This document shows, piece after piece, positions 27,101 to 39,100 of a stretch of 64,000 nucleotides of DNA. The notes under the pieces were generated by a model. It was not told the DNA's origin. It saw only the letters and a list, made by a program, of their open reading frames with translations, and searched no databases. The DNA is from Anisus vortex (Eukaryota; Mollusca; Gastropoda; Planorbidae). Positions within the stretch are counted from its first letter, which is position 1, and each line of letters begins with the position of its first letter. The position numbers and the translations under genes were made by a program. Where the stretch lies: positions 29,494,441 to 29,558,440 of the forward strand of contig OX421506.1 in the NCBI GenBank assembly GCA_949126835.1, written 5' to 3'.

Positions 27101-30100
27101 GCTGTAATATAATTACATGAATTTAAAACTCTGATATATTTCTAAATACAAGATCTTTGATTAATAAATTTTAGTCCAATTCAATCTATAGGACACGAGA
27201 AGCAGCAATTATACAATCATAAAACCATTTGAAATACATGAGTGTTTGACGTATTTATTGAAGAAATGATCTGATAAGACTAAAAGAGAGACTCCAGAAG
27301 GTGCAGAACAATGCTGCACGCATAGTATCTCTGGTCGAGAGGTCCGCTCACATCACCCCTATACTTAGGGATCTCCACTGGCTCCCCGTGCAAAAGCGAA
27401 TTGAATTTAAGCTTCTTTCCCTGGCATTCAGCTGCTTGGATGGCACTGCACCTAGCTATCTTCAAAACATTCTTACAACATATGTTCCAGCAAGAGATCT
27501 CCGTTCAAGTGAAAAGTCATTACTTAGGACTCCCAGTCTTATTGGACATAGAAAGAAAACCTTTGGAGTTCGCGCCTTTGAGGCGGTGGCGCCCGTATTA
27601 TGGAACAATTTGCCTATTTCACTAAGGCAAACTGAAGCAAAGTCTTTTAAAAAGAACCTGAAGTCTTATATGTTTAAGTAATCATTGTCTAATTTGTGCT
27701 CTTGTATCTATGTCATGACAGCGCACTGAGCATGCTATTATAGCATGGATAGTTGCGCTATAAAAGTGCTCATTATTATTATTATTATTATTAAAAGTTT
27801 TGCGAAAAGAATATAAAGTTGTTAAATTTACTAATTCTACACAACTGTTTTAATGCAACAACATTATCTATTTATTGTAAATTGAATAGAAATATTGATT
27901 AACTAATGATTACAAACACCTTTAGCCTATATTTATATTATCTTATACATTACAGACGCTCCTTCTATAAAGAAGATTATTGCGTCCTACGCTCATCCGT
28001 GGTCCGAGTCTAGTCTTGCATTTTTATTAATGTTTTAAATGATGTTCAGTTACTGGTTTTTCTGGTTTGTTCAGGCAACCCATTACATGCCCGAATGCCA
28101 CTCGGAAAGAAAGAGTACTTATATGCATTTGTTCTGGCATAAGGGACAAGGAAAGTGTTTTTGTCTTTATGTTTATCTGAGCTTTGCAACAGGTTGATAT
28201 TGGGTTGTATTTCTAAATTAGAGTTTAATTCCTTATGTAGTATTACTACTTTACTCTTTGCCCTTCTGTCCTCTAGTGTTTCTAGGTTTAGTGATTTGAC
28301 TAATGGTGTTATTCTTTTTAACTGGGACTATTCAATGGTTATGAACCTTGCAGCTCTTTTTTTTTTGGATTTGTTCTAATTTTTAAATGTTTTCTTTAGT
28401 TGATGGATCCCAAACAGGTGCTGCATATTCTAGTATAGGTCTAACTAATGTGAGATAGCATTTTAGTTTTATATTCTTATTACATTTGTAAAAGTTCCTT
28501 TTTATGAATCCTAATGTTTTGTTTGATTTTTTAATTACTTCATCAATATGAGGGTTCCAAGATAACTTATCATTTATTATTACTCCTAGATACTTAGTAT
28601 TGTTAGTTTGAGTTAGTTCTTTACCATGAATGAAGTAGTTTGCTATTATTTGTTTCTTTTTCTTGGATATCCTTATGGAGGAGTCTTAATTAGGTGTGAC
28701 CTTTTGAACTGTAATGTTCGTGAACTTCCTGTTCTATTGTTAAAATAATAAACAAAAAAAAACATGCTTTTGCTGGTGTTTGACAGTTGATTTCAACCTC
28801 GACGGCCAGTTCTAGTCTTTTAGAATTATACAAAGGATACAATATTAGTTATGAGGAATCCGTTTTTAACATCAAAAGTGAGTAGGCGATAATTAATACT
28901 CAAGTGTCAGTCGCGTGAGGTAAAATGTTTATTTGTTTACAAAATAAATGAGTCAAGAGTTGCGTTTTCTTGGTTATTGAAAAACAAAATGCGTAAATTC
29001 ATAAATACGAATAACAAAAATTCTTTTCAAATCTTTTGCATTAAGCAATAAGTTTTATATTTTAAAAAGGTGATTTTTCACTTCTGACTTCCACAATACA
29101 TTTTTTTATTTTGTAAACATCTTTTGGAAATGAAATAAATTTTAATCCCCAACAAATTTGAGTACAACCAGTAAAGTAGCACACAGACATTGTTTCGAAG
29201 AAAATGATCGAATAAGAACGGAAATGTTTTTGCATGTGACCTTTTATGCATGCATACACGTTAATACTTGTCCATTAGTTGGCATTTTTCTGGGTGAAAA
29301 GACATACTCCAGTTTGATTCTCATTTTTGTAGTTCATCTAGTCTAGATCTAGGTCTTTTTGTAAAAGTTCACTATCTTTTCCTGACTTTATTATTCTATA
29401 TATTATGCAATCATCTGCAAATAGTCTTACTTTTGTTCCTGTGTTGATGCAATTTGGCAGATCATTAATATAAATTAGAAATAGTAGGGGTCCTAGAACA
29501 GTTCCTTGTGGAACTCCTGAGTTTACAGTTATTGGTAATGACTTAGAGCCATTTATTACCACAGTTTGTTCTCTGCCTATAAGAAAGTCCTGAATCCACT
29601 GATGTAAGGGACCAGAGATACCAAAATATTTTATTTTTTTTAGTTGTTTTTTTTTTCAAAAGAAAATAGGATTACCTTTTTCTTCCATAAGCTTTAGAAT
29701 TTCCTCTTTCTTCAGGTTTAATTCTTGTTCCAAATTATCTTTTATAGACATATAAGAATATATGTAATATGTATAGAAAAATTACATACCCTGTAAATAA
29801 TATAATAAATACAAGATAAGCCCTATTAATAATAAATAATGAATGCAACGGTCAGCTAAAAAAAAATGACAATGAATTCTACATGTAAAAAGTTACATAA
29901 ATAATTGTTTTTAAAGGAGATATTAATAAAAAATAAATCTAGATTTGTGTCTTTCATTTTAAGGGGATATATTTAGAGATAAATATCGATATACCAATCA
30001 TAAGTCATGATATCAGTAAGTAAAATAAACTTAGATGAAAATTGTACATTTGAGTAAACAGACTTTGCATTATCTTTACTCCAAAACAAATATCGCATAG

Positions 30101-33100
30101 CTTATCCAATAGACAATTAGTTTTAGTCTGGCTAATAAGCCTACGCCAATCACTGATAAGCACTATGAAATAGCTAACTTTCCTTTTATTTAAATAACTC
30201 AAATATCAGGCTTGTTTTCGCCTTGAGAATAAGTTGAGTACAGTTAGACGTGCACAATTAGGGAGACGACTGGTTAAATAAAGCCTTTAGTATTTCATTA
30301 TATAGATTCATTTCGATGTATTCAAACTTATACTGTATTATATTTCCTGTGGATTGCATTCTTTGCCTCGACTTTAAATGAAATGTGTCTATTGTTAATT
30401 TTCTACCTTATTGAATAATAAATGTCTAGTGATGGTATGTGTCAAGTTAGGCTATATGTTATTATATGAATTACATTAAAGAGCCACGAACTCATGATAT
30501 AAATGTGTTTGACGTATCAACTTAGGAATCGAATGCACTTCAGCGGCCATTACCTCTGGACAACAAGCGAAGACACAGTCTAGCCCAGATAGTGTCTCAT
30601 CTTCCATTCTACTTATAACATTTACTTTGAAATAATTAGTATATGAGCTCTGCATACAGTTTTATTAGTAATTATCAGATACGCTGCTACACAATTGACC
30701 TCCCAAGGTTAAGCTCCGGCACTTTAAAATTTAGAACGGATAACCCAAAATATTCTAAATTCAACTCAAAACAATAATGAACAAATAAATAATTAATCGT
30801 AACTTATTAGTGAAATTACGAACCTTTTTTCACATTCGTCTTAGCCAATAAATTCTTCAACGTCTCCAAACGCTCGTTAAGTGTACCTGAGCAAAAAACG
30901 TTTGTATTCATAATTTATGAATTTACATTGAGTTAAATCATTTAAATCTATTTTTAAAAAAACATCACATTTATTAATCGTTGTTGTATAATTATATTTG
31001 TATAACTGAGCATAACTATTGTTTTGATGTTGTTTAATTTTAAATGAGAAAGTAGGCCTACACTGAATTTACCTTCAACCTAACATTAATAATTGATGCT
31101 TGTACTTCTTGTGAAGGTCTGATCAGAATTAGACACCGTAATAACAAGAAGGGAAATATTGTTAAATGACACTTTTATTTTGTTCAATATTTCAGACGCT
31201 CATTGTATACAGAAGATTATTGCGTCCTACACTCATCCATATTCTGAGTCTAGTTAAGCATTTTTATTAGTGTTTTAATTAAAAGATGTTAAGGTATTAT
31301 TTTTCCTGGTCTGTTCAGCCAACCCATTCCATGCCCGTTCGGCAATTTGGAAGAAAGTGTACTTATTTAATATATGCATTTGTTCTCGCATAAGTGATAA
31401 GGATAGTGTTTTTGTCATTATTTTTATCTGAGCACTTTAACAGTTTGTTATTGTGTTGTATTTGTAAATAAGAAATTATCGGTAAAACATTATGTATTAT
31501 TACTCATTTACTCTTTACCCTTCTGTTATCTAGTGTTTGTAGGTTTAGCGATTTTACTATTGGTGTTACTCTTTTCAGTTGTGAATATTCGCTTGTAATG
31601 AACTTTCAATTCTTATTTTATATAGTTCAGAGGCTCCTTCTATACAGAAGATATATTATTGCGTCCTACGCTCATCCATGGTCCGAGTCTAGTCATACAT
31701 CTTTATGAATGTTTTAAATGATGTTATAAGTTACTGGTTTTCCTGGGTGTCCTAGACTTAATAAAATTCAACAAATATATGCTACAGATTACCTCCATTT
31801 TAAGATTAGTCAATTAAAATTAAGAAAGGTAAACCAAATGATGCAAATTTAATGTGTAAATTGATTCAATAAATAAACAAGCAATATTAACTGATTTAAG
31901 AAGTAACAAACCATTTTTAGCTTTCATCCTAACAAACGAATCATTCAATGTCTCCAAACGTTCATTAAGTGTACCTGAAAGAAAATGTTATCTTATTTAT
32001 AATGTATAACCTTTTCATTGAGTTGAATAATACAAATCTATATCACATGTTTTCACTGTTGTATACTAAATTTTTAAAACATAGCATGATTTTTGCTTTT
32101 TATTTACTTTGTTTGTTGTTGTTTTGTGTATGTTATTTTGTTTAATTCATAAGGCTAAGGGTAGATCAGACAACATTTACCTTCAACTGCTTTTAGTCGA
32201 TTGATTTCGTCGTCTTGAGTGGCCAATATATCTTCATAAGAAGCTGTAATAAAATTGCATGCATTTAAAACTCTGGTGTACAGTATCTTTGATTGATAAA
32301 TAAATATGTTTTTAAATTTTATTTTTCAGACCTATTTGATTCATATTGCAATTTACAAGATTCTGAGCCTACTGCATACAAACGGATATGTGGCCAGCAC
32401 AATGCGCAATCATCTTACGTATCCCCAATTACTATAAGGCACTCGCCAAAGCTAGATAAGCTACCCTCCATAACAGGCGAAATAGCCTAGCATTTAACAA
32501 GTTTTGAACCCAGAACCTTCCGTACTCTAGCCCAGCGCGCTGCCACTGAACCACCGTGTTCACATTAGTAATGAACAAATTGTTGACACAATAATTACTC
32601 AAATTATTACTAATACTAATTACCATTGCTTATTCTTTATATTTAAATAACATCACAAACATAGTTTAAAAGCATATTCAATGAATAGGGTGTCGGAGGG
32701 CCTAACACAGACCTGCCTACCCGTACGCTTTGGGCGTATTTTCGTACGCTTTAGGATACAAAATACGGCTGTTACACCGAGCGTCTTAAAAATACGACTT
32801 CTTGAATAAAAAAATACGATTTCGCAATTTTTCGTTTTATTTCTTTTCTTTTTGGTAATTAGACGATCACTAAACCGCAGTTACATAAAACCGATGTTTT
32901 GATTGGTCGAAAATGGATATCGTCTGTTTCAATAACTAATTTGTTAAACGGCGCGGCGACCTTGACCTGATATCCTTTTTTTCCTCTCGCAAATATCCAA
33001 ATTCGGCGATAAAAAGTATGGCTGACACTGACAGAAAACTTACACCGCGTGCAGGAAATCATGAAACAGATGACGAAGAAGCTTCCGAGTTTGCTCCGAG

Positions 33101-36100
33101 TAAAAAAAGCGAAGGTGTAGGCTATTCTGCTTGGGTGCAAGAGTTTAGAGTGCCGGCTATGGCCGGCATACCGGCCAATTTAAGTTTTGGGAAACTATAA
33201 ATGATCAACTTTTTTCTTTCATGAAAACTTAAAAGGCGAAATAATACGCATGCGTGTTTCTTTATTTATTTTTAGGTCAGGGTTACCCTATTTTTTGCCT
33301 TCGTGGCCTGGTCATTTTTATAGGCCTACTTGTGCCTCCTAAGTTTTTAAAACTTTTTTTTAACGCAATCCCGTAATGTAGCATTTTTGGAACCGGTAGT
33401 TTCATGGGGTACATCTCTAAGAAGTCTACGTTTTTATAGTCTGACACGGCAATCGGTAATAAGCCTACTTCACGCGAATTTGTTTTTAGGTCAATCTGTA
33501 AGTCACGCACGCTTTACTCGCGGCTTTCTTTTAAATTCTCGACGTTTTATTGTACTAACGGAGAGATTAAAACTCGTTGTTTTCATTACTATAAAACTTT
33601 TGTTTATCAGCCTACTAAAACGAAAGCAACTATTTATTAATAGACTTGATCTCGGCTCAACGTCGGGGTTTCAATTATTGCTATTGTAATGAAATGGTTT
33701 ATGATTGTTTATGAACACAATAGACCAAAATGCTGTACAGGATTATTTATTTAATAATTACTTGAACCATACGATTAGCCTTCAATCGTGAGGGACAGGA
33801 AGACAACGTGCATAATAATAATTTAAAAACAGGAAGTGGACACAAATCTTAACTCTAATTAACGAAACATTCAGTGTCCAAATACCGATACACAAGTTAT
33901 CACTACATCTCCCCCTTTTACGTTTAGTCATTCCGATATCTGGCAGGTGGATTAATGATACGTCCAGACCGAGTTGTCAAAACCGTAGAGCCAACAGGTG
34001 GGCCATGCGCCTGCTCTTGGGGTTCAAGGTGGGTTTCAGTAGTGTTATTATCCGGTTCTTGAGGGTTGGTAAAACCTGGATCTCCTTGAGGTTGAGGCAT
34101 GCCATTCTGTTGTTCAGTAACAATGGCATCGTCCTTGTCAGGTAGGGAACCGATAGAGGTAGGAACAAATGTTGATGTTGGACGTAAGTGTTTTCTGTTC
34201 CTACGGAAAGTCCCAAAAGAAGTCTTGATTAGATATGATCTGGGAGCCACGCTTCTGATTACAGTGGCTGGATTTGTCCATTGTCGCTCATGGTCTAGTT
34301 TCTGTAAGACCTTGGTACCTGGCTCTAAAGGTGGAAGCTTTCTAGTACCATGACGTCTGTTATAGTAGATCTGATTTGCCCTTTTCCTCCCTTCGTCCTT
34401 TCCAAGAATAGACTTTCTTTCTATGATTTTTGGAGAGAGATTGACTGGCAATGTTGGTAGGATAGTTCTGATTTTACGACCCATCACTAACTCAGCGGGA
34501 CTATACCCTGTGGCTGTAGTTGGTGATGATCTGTAGTTCATTAAAGCTAGAAAAAAGTCCGCTTGACTTAATATTTTCTTCGCTTCCTGCACTGCTCGTT
34601 CTGCCTCACCGTTGCTTTGGGCATAGTATGGCGAACTAGTAACGTGCAGGAAATTCCACTCTTCTGAAAACGTTTGGAATTCTCTGGAAGTAAATTGGCG
34701 ACCGTTATCAGTGACTAGTGATTCCGGGATTCCATGATGTGCAAAAATGGATTTAAATTTAGTAATGACGACCCCTGAGGTCATGCTAGAAAGTGGCAAG
34801 ATCTCCAGATATCTCGAGTAGTAATCAACCACTACGAGATAATTCTGACCTTTGAAGTCACAAATGTCAGCACCGATCATCTGAAATGGTCTGCTGGGAA
34901 GTGGTGTTGACATGATGGGCTCTCTTCGGAAAGTTGGCATCTTCTGTTCACAATGTTGGCAAGAAGAAACGAGCTGCTGGATTTCGCCGCTAATTCCAGG
35001 CCACCATACAGACTGTTTCGCTCTCTCCCGACATTTTGTAATGCCCAAATGACCATCATGGATTCTGCTCAGAATTTCTGCTCTAAGTGACCTTGGTACT
35101 ACTATTTGGGAACCTCTGATAAGCATGCCTTGATGAACGCTCAGTTCAAAGCGCACATTGTAGAAATCCTTGAGATATTGTTCAATATTTTTCACATATT
35201 TAGGCCAGCCATTTTCAGTGTACTTGATGGCAGTATTAATGATAGGGTCTTTCTCTGATTCACTTGCAAACTGTAAAAGTTTCACATCGGACGCCGGCCA
35301 AGACATTCGAACTGAGTCTATATGAGAGTCAATATCCTGAATGAGGCGATCCACTTCTTTGTCCAACCCAACGTTTACTTGTTGTGGGCTGCGCGACAGT
35401 GTATCAGCAATGATAAGTTGTACGCCTGGTATGTAAGTAGCATGAACATTAAAGCGCATGAGCCTTATAAGCATTCTCTGGCAACGTATTGGTGTGTCTT
35501 GCAGGTCTCGAACATTGATCAAAGATATCAGTGGCTTGTGATCAGTCTGTAATGTGAATGATGGTAGTCCCATGAGGTACTTTTGAAGCTTTTCACAAGT
35601 CCATACTGCTGCCAAAAGTTCTTTTTCTATCTGCGCGTAATTCTTTTCTGCTGGAGTCAGGGTACGTGAGCAGAAAACTACAGGTTTGAGTTTACCATCA
35701 CATTCTTGAAGAAGCACTCCACCAATTCCATAGGAACTTGCATCAACGCTTACAACACATGGCCTTAAAATGTCAAAGAATGCAAGTGTTGGTGTAGATG
35801 TGAGCATTTTCTTTACCTGTGTAAGTGCATTTATTTGAGATGATCCCCATGTCCAATGGTTTTTCTTCTCCAACAATTGTGTCAGAGGACGAAGAATTGT
35901 GGATATGTTTGGAATGTATCTGCCCATGAAGTTTACCATGCCAAGTAGGCGACGTAACTCCTCAACATCTTGTGGCTCTGGCATGTCAATAATAGCAGAA
36001 ACCTTGATAGGATCTGGACTTATACCATCCTTACTGATGCGATGGCCCAGGAAATCAATTTCCTTCTTTCTGTACTCACACTTTTCTTGGTTTAGTTGAA

Positions 36101-39100
36101 GATTCACTTCATTCAGCCTTTTTAGAACTGCTGACAAGTGTTTTTCATGTTCTTTCTCTGTTTTACTAAAGACAAGAACATCATCAAAATAGCAAATTAC
36201 GTTTTGCTCTTTTTCCAGAATGTTTTCCATCACCCTCTGGAAAATCTCAGGTGCACTTGTGATGCCAAATGGTAGCCTTTTATAATAGTATCGACCAAAA
36301 GGTGTTATAAAGGTAGTCAGCTTTGCAGTGGAACTGTCTAAAGGAATTTGCCAAAATCCCGATGCTGCATCCAATTTTGAGAATACTGTTGCACCTTGAA
36401 GTTTGTGTAGTATATCATCTAATACAGGAAGCACATAGCGTTCCCGCTTCACTGCAGAATGGACAAGTATTAACGTGTATGCATGCATAAAAGGTCACAT
36501 GCAATAACATTTCCGTTCTTATTAGATCATTTTCTTCGAAACAATGTCTGTGTGCTACTTTACTGGTTGTACTCAAATTTGTTGGGGATTAAAATTTATT
36601 TCATTTCCAAAAGATGTTTACAAAATAAAAAAATGTATTGTGGAAGTCAGAAGTGAAAAATCACCTTTTTAAAATATCAAACGTATTGCTTAATGCAAAA
36701 GATTTGAAAAGAATTTTTGTTATTCGTTTTTATGAATTTGCGCATTTTGTTTTTCATTAACCAAGAAAACGCAACTCTTGACTCATTTATTTTGTAAACA
36801 AATAAACATTTTACCTCACGCGACTAACACTTGAGTATTAATGATCACCTGTTCACTTTTGATGTTAAAAACGGATTCCTCATAACTAATATTGTATCCT
36901 TTGTATAATTCTAAAAGACTAGAACTGGCCGTCGAGGTTGAAATCAATTGTCAAACACCAGCAAAAGCATGCGTTTTTTGTTTATTAGTTTAACAATAGA
37001 ACAGGAAGTTCACGAACATTACAGTTCAAAAGGTCACACCTAATTAAGACTCCTCAATTGAGCTTCTTAAAGTCTGTACAAATACGAATTGATCCATTCT
37101 TCTTTAAGACTGGTACCATTGGAGCACACCAATCTGTTGCTTCGGTAATAGGTTCTATTACGCCTGCTTTTTCCATCCGTTGTAGTTCAACCATGACCTT
37201 GTCAATAAGAGGTATTGGCACTCTCCTTGCTGTAGGTAAGCTATATGGCTCAGCATCTTTGCGAATTTTAATGGTAACCGGAGTGCACTTTATGTGTGTA
37301 GATAAGTCGAGAGGAACTGCTGCTCCGATTTCATTGATATTTTTCTGCACAAGACCCAGGGCATTAACTACGCCTCTACCCAAAAGACTGTCAGTCTCCT
37401 CATTAATAACAAAAAGACGAATTTGAAACTTTTTGTTTTGGAATGTAGCTGGAGCAGTAAATTCTCCCAAGTTCTGTAAGAAACCACCAGGACTTCGCAG
37501 AGTTGCAGTAGAATGAGTTAGTTTAGGACTAGGGCTTATCTTGTTATAAGTAGCTCTGGAAATAACACTAACATCAGCACCTGTGTCAATTTTAAAGTTA
37601 ATTGGTAGATTGTGAATGTTAACTGTCACTCTCCATGGTGGCTCTGCAACTGTTGACAATATTGAGTCAAATGAGTATGACTGGGTAACTGTGTCATGAT
37701 GCATAATACTGTGAACGTCACGATGTTGCTTTCGCTGACGACACACTGAGATGAAATGACCTAATTTACCACAGTGGCGACACGACTTGCCCTTTGCTGG
37801 ACAGGCTGTCTTGTAATGGGATTGTCCACAATTTCCACATTTCTTAACAAAGTTGGCTGATTCTCCTTTATGTGAGACGAAAGTATTTCCTGTACTTTCC
37901 CTCCTTGCACTTCCTTCTCCCTTCCCACAGATCGATTGTGAATGAGTCTGGCGACGCGGAGCACCAAATCTGACTGAGTCCGTTGACAAACCTCGCTGGT
38001 CCAACAATTGTCCCTTCACCATCTCATAGTGCCTAGCTATTTCAACAGCAGCATCCAAAGTCAGGTCTCTCTGCAGCTGCAGTTTTTGTGAGATCTCCCT
38101 ATCTGTGAGTCCCAGTACGAGTCGATCTCTGATACTGTCGTTTTTATCTGAGAACTCACAATAGGCTGCTAATTCATACAGTGTTCGTATATATTGTTCT
38201 ACACTTTCGCCTTCCTTTTGGCTACAGGTGTAAAATTTGGCTCTCTCATGTATGATATTTCGTTTGGGCGTAAAGTAACTATTGAATTTGCTTAGTATTA
38301 ATTCAAAGTTTTCTTCAGGCCTGGATTGACCAGCCTCGAAAGTAAACGTAGAATAAATTTTTTCAGCATCTGCCCCCATTGCATAGATAAGGCTGCTTAC
38401 TTGTACTGAGCCTTCTTCCTTGCCTAGCTTAGTGGCCATTCTGAATCTTAAGAACCGTTCTCTCCACTCGGGCCACTTCGTAGGCGAACTGAAGTCGAAT
38501 TGCTCTGGCGGGTGGAATTTAGCCATAATACTTCTGACACCATGTAATGAAATGGTTTATGATTGTTTATGAACACAATAGACCAAAATGCTGTACAGGA
38601 TTATTTATTTAATAATTACTTGAACCATACGATTAGCCTTCAATCGTGAGGGACAGGAAGACAACGTGCATAATAATAATTTAAAAACAGGAAGTGGACA
38701 CAAATCTTAACTCTAATTAACGAAACATTCAGTGTCCAAATACCGATACACAAGTTATCACTACAGCTATCAATGATTCAATGATGTAAAATCGTCACTA
38801 TAAACTTGTTTTTGTAGAACACGGAGCTCGCTGTAGGCCCTACATTGTTAGTAGTACCTAACTTGTTACACGGCGCGGCGACCTTGACCTGATATCCTTT
38901 TTTCCTCTCTCGCGAATGTCCAAATTTGGCGATCAAAACAAAAGTATGTCTGACAGCAAACGTACACAGCGTGCACGAAATCATGAAATAGATGACGAAG
39001 AAGCTTCCGAGTCTGCTCCGAGTAAAAAAGCGAAGGTGTATTCTGATCGGAAGCAAAAGTTTATTATAAATAAATATTCTATGAAATATAAGTACTTGCA

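Larger units (their letters stand above)
33685..38765 (-). mobile_element. Ty3/gypsy LTR retrotransposon, nearly intact but interrupted
   Basis: The two 223-bp LTRs (33,685-33,907 and 38,543-38,765) begin TG and end CA. Flanking 5-bp repeats gctat mark the insertion. On the minus strand the 5' LTR is followed by TGGTGTCAGAAGTA, a plausible primer-binding site (tRNA identity not certain), and a purine tract AAAAGGGGGAGA precedes the 3' LTR. Gag-pol runs from 38,526 to 33,924 as one frame broken only by a 0.6-kb MITE-like insertion. LTRs look almost identical by eye, so insertion is recent. Confidence 0.9.
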
